A stretch of DNA of 64,000 bases, taken from the NCBI GenBank assembly GCA_023213395.1, contig CM041465.1:68145741-68209740 (forward strand), written 5' to 3'. The stretch's first letter is position 1, and the number at the start of each line of letters is the position of its first letter. The notes under the pieces are model-generated. The model searched no databases, had not been told where the DNA came from, and saw nothing but the letters and a program-made list of their open reading frames with translations. Position numbers and translations under genes: made by a program. Below are positions 63,073 through 64,000 of the stretch, one piece after another. Origin of the DNA: Cycas panzhihuaensis (taxonomy: Eukaryota > Cycadophyta).

Positions 63073-64000
63073 CTAGTGTTTTGTTCTTGGGTCATGCATG
63101 TATCTTGAAATTAAACCTACAGCATATGAGATGTCTGGTCTGGTTGTTGTGAGGTAGATGAGGCTACCAATGAGTTGCTTGTGCAGGGTTGCATTTACAC
63201 ATGGTTCCTTTTCGTCTGGAATCAAGTTGCAGTTCACTTCTATGGGTGTACAACAAGGATTGCATTCTTCCATACGAAATTTGGCTAACAAGTCTTTTAT
63301 GTATTTGCTCCGACAGAGAGAAATTGAATCATTTTGCTGATCAACTTGGATTCCTAAATCGTAGTTGAGGAGCCTAAGGTCTGTCATCTTAAATTTGCCT
63401 TCCAGTTGACAATTTATGTCTGATATTGATTCTTCATCATCAGCAGTGAGAATCATGTCATCAACATATATCACCATTATGGTGATTGCACCATTCCTAT
63501 TTTTTATATATAGGCTTGAGTTTGCATTGCTCCTTTGGAAGCCATTGTTGCAAAGATGACTATCAAGTTTAGCATACCATGCACGAGGGGCTTGTTTCAG
63601 TCCATATAGAGAGCCTTTTGCAATTTGCAGACAAGGTGCTCTTTCCCTTCTTTGACATATCCCTCAGGTTGAGACATGTAAACCTCCTCTTCTAATTCGC
63701 CATTTAAGAATGCACTTTTCACATCCAACTGGTATATGTTTCAATTTTTATGTGCTGCTAGAGCTAAAATTGTTCTAACTGTGTTCAGTTTGGCCACTGG
63801 AGAGAATGTTTCTTCATAATCTACACCTGTTGTTTGGGTGTAACCTTTTGCAACTAGCCTGGCTTTGTATTTTTTTATTTTTCCTTCAAGCCCCCTTTTG
63901 ATTTTGTAGACCCATTGCAATTTACAACTGATTTATTGGAAGGGAGTTCAACCAGTTCCCACGTCTGATTTTTGATTATGGACTCTAGCTCAATGTCCAT
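63073..64000 (-). pseudogene. pol: Element O reverse transcriptase
   Basis: Open frame 63477-63073: MVIYVDDMILTADDEESIS (YVDD at 63468-63457), MTDLRLLNYDLGIQV, LHKQLIGSLIYLTTTRPDIS. Upstream, in changing frames, the [14 protein letters not shown]-like block at 63605-63560, [20 protein letters not shown]-like at 63725-63670, and NQTWELVELP at 63975-63945. Broken by shifts but with the catalytic site intact. Confidence 0.87.

Larger units (their letters stand above)
62334..64000 (-). mobile_element. Element O: copia element, 3' part, runs off the window
   Basis: A 177-base 3' LTR, polypurine tract, RNase H, RT and the start of the RT region, on the minus strand. Its presumed left target bases are TGGCT (62329-62333); the partner copy would be outside. 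Confidence 0.88.

Overview
This window reads as nuclear DNA of a seed plant with a large, repeat-rich genome. I find no ordinary host gene. Almost all of it is LTR retrotransposons, whole or broken. A gymnosperm is possible, but the sequence itself only supports 'plant': Ty1/copia elements primed by the plant initiator-Met type site TGGTATCAGAGC, a chromodomain Ty3/gypsy element, and stop codons of the kind left by cytosine deamination. Element letters used below are my own.

Layout from the left. (A) The 3' end of a copia element with its 3' LTR, 1-1080, followed by a minus-strand gypsy gag scrap and 1 kb of unassigned DNA. (D) A full-length young minus-strand copia element, 2366-7596, with two 230-base LTRs. 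(E) A full-length older plus-strand copia element, 7632-13786, with 298-base LTRs. A probable minus-strand LTR follows at about 14018-14359.

From 15370 to 56690 lies one nested stack, with the minus-strand copia J at the base. J holds the minus-strand copia K, which holds the plus-strand copia C, which holds the plus-strand copia B (15639-33641). B in turn carries the gypsy element G (16201-26574) inside its own 5' LTR. J separately holds the plus-strand chromodomain gypsy F (44771-55618), which holds the minus-strand gypsy derivative H (49566-55026). Exact 5-base target duplications support G in B (CTATG), B in C (TGTGA) and H in F (TTGAG). The other joins rest on reading frames or LTR sequence that resume across the insert.

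The right end, 56690-64000, has two probable LTRs, a short decayed stretch that looks coding but is not retrotransposon-like, and two minus-strand copia elements, N and O. O has landed in the gag of N and both run off the window.

The elements show the usual order of parts: LTR, primer site, gag with zinc knuckles, protease, then integrase-RT-RNase H (copia) or RT-RNase H-integrase (gypsy), polypurine tract, LTR. Most copies are broken by stops and frameshifts. The points most worth a second look are: (1) H, a two-LTR element that has lost RT, RNase H and most of integrase but keeps one open 772-codon frame joining gag tail, four zinc knuckles and protease to the integrase C-terminal tail; (2) G, which has capsid-like segments between protease and RT in addition to its normal gag; (3) a perfect 12-base inverted repeat that straddles the polypurine tract/LTR junction in all three of D, N and O; (4) inverted repeats kept in the promoter part of the A/B/K LTRs.
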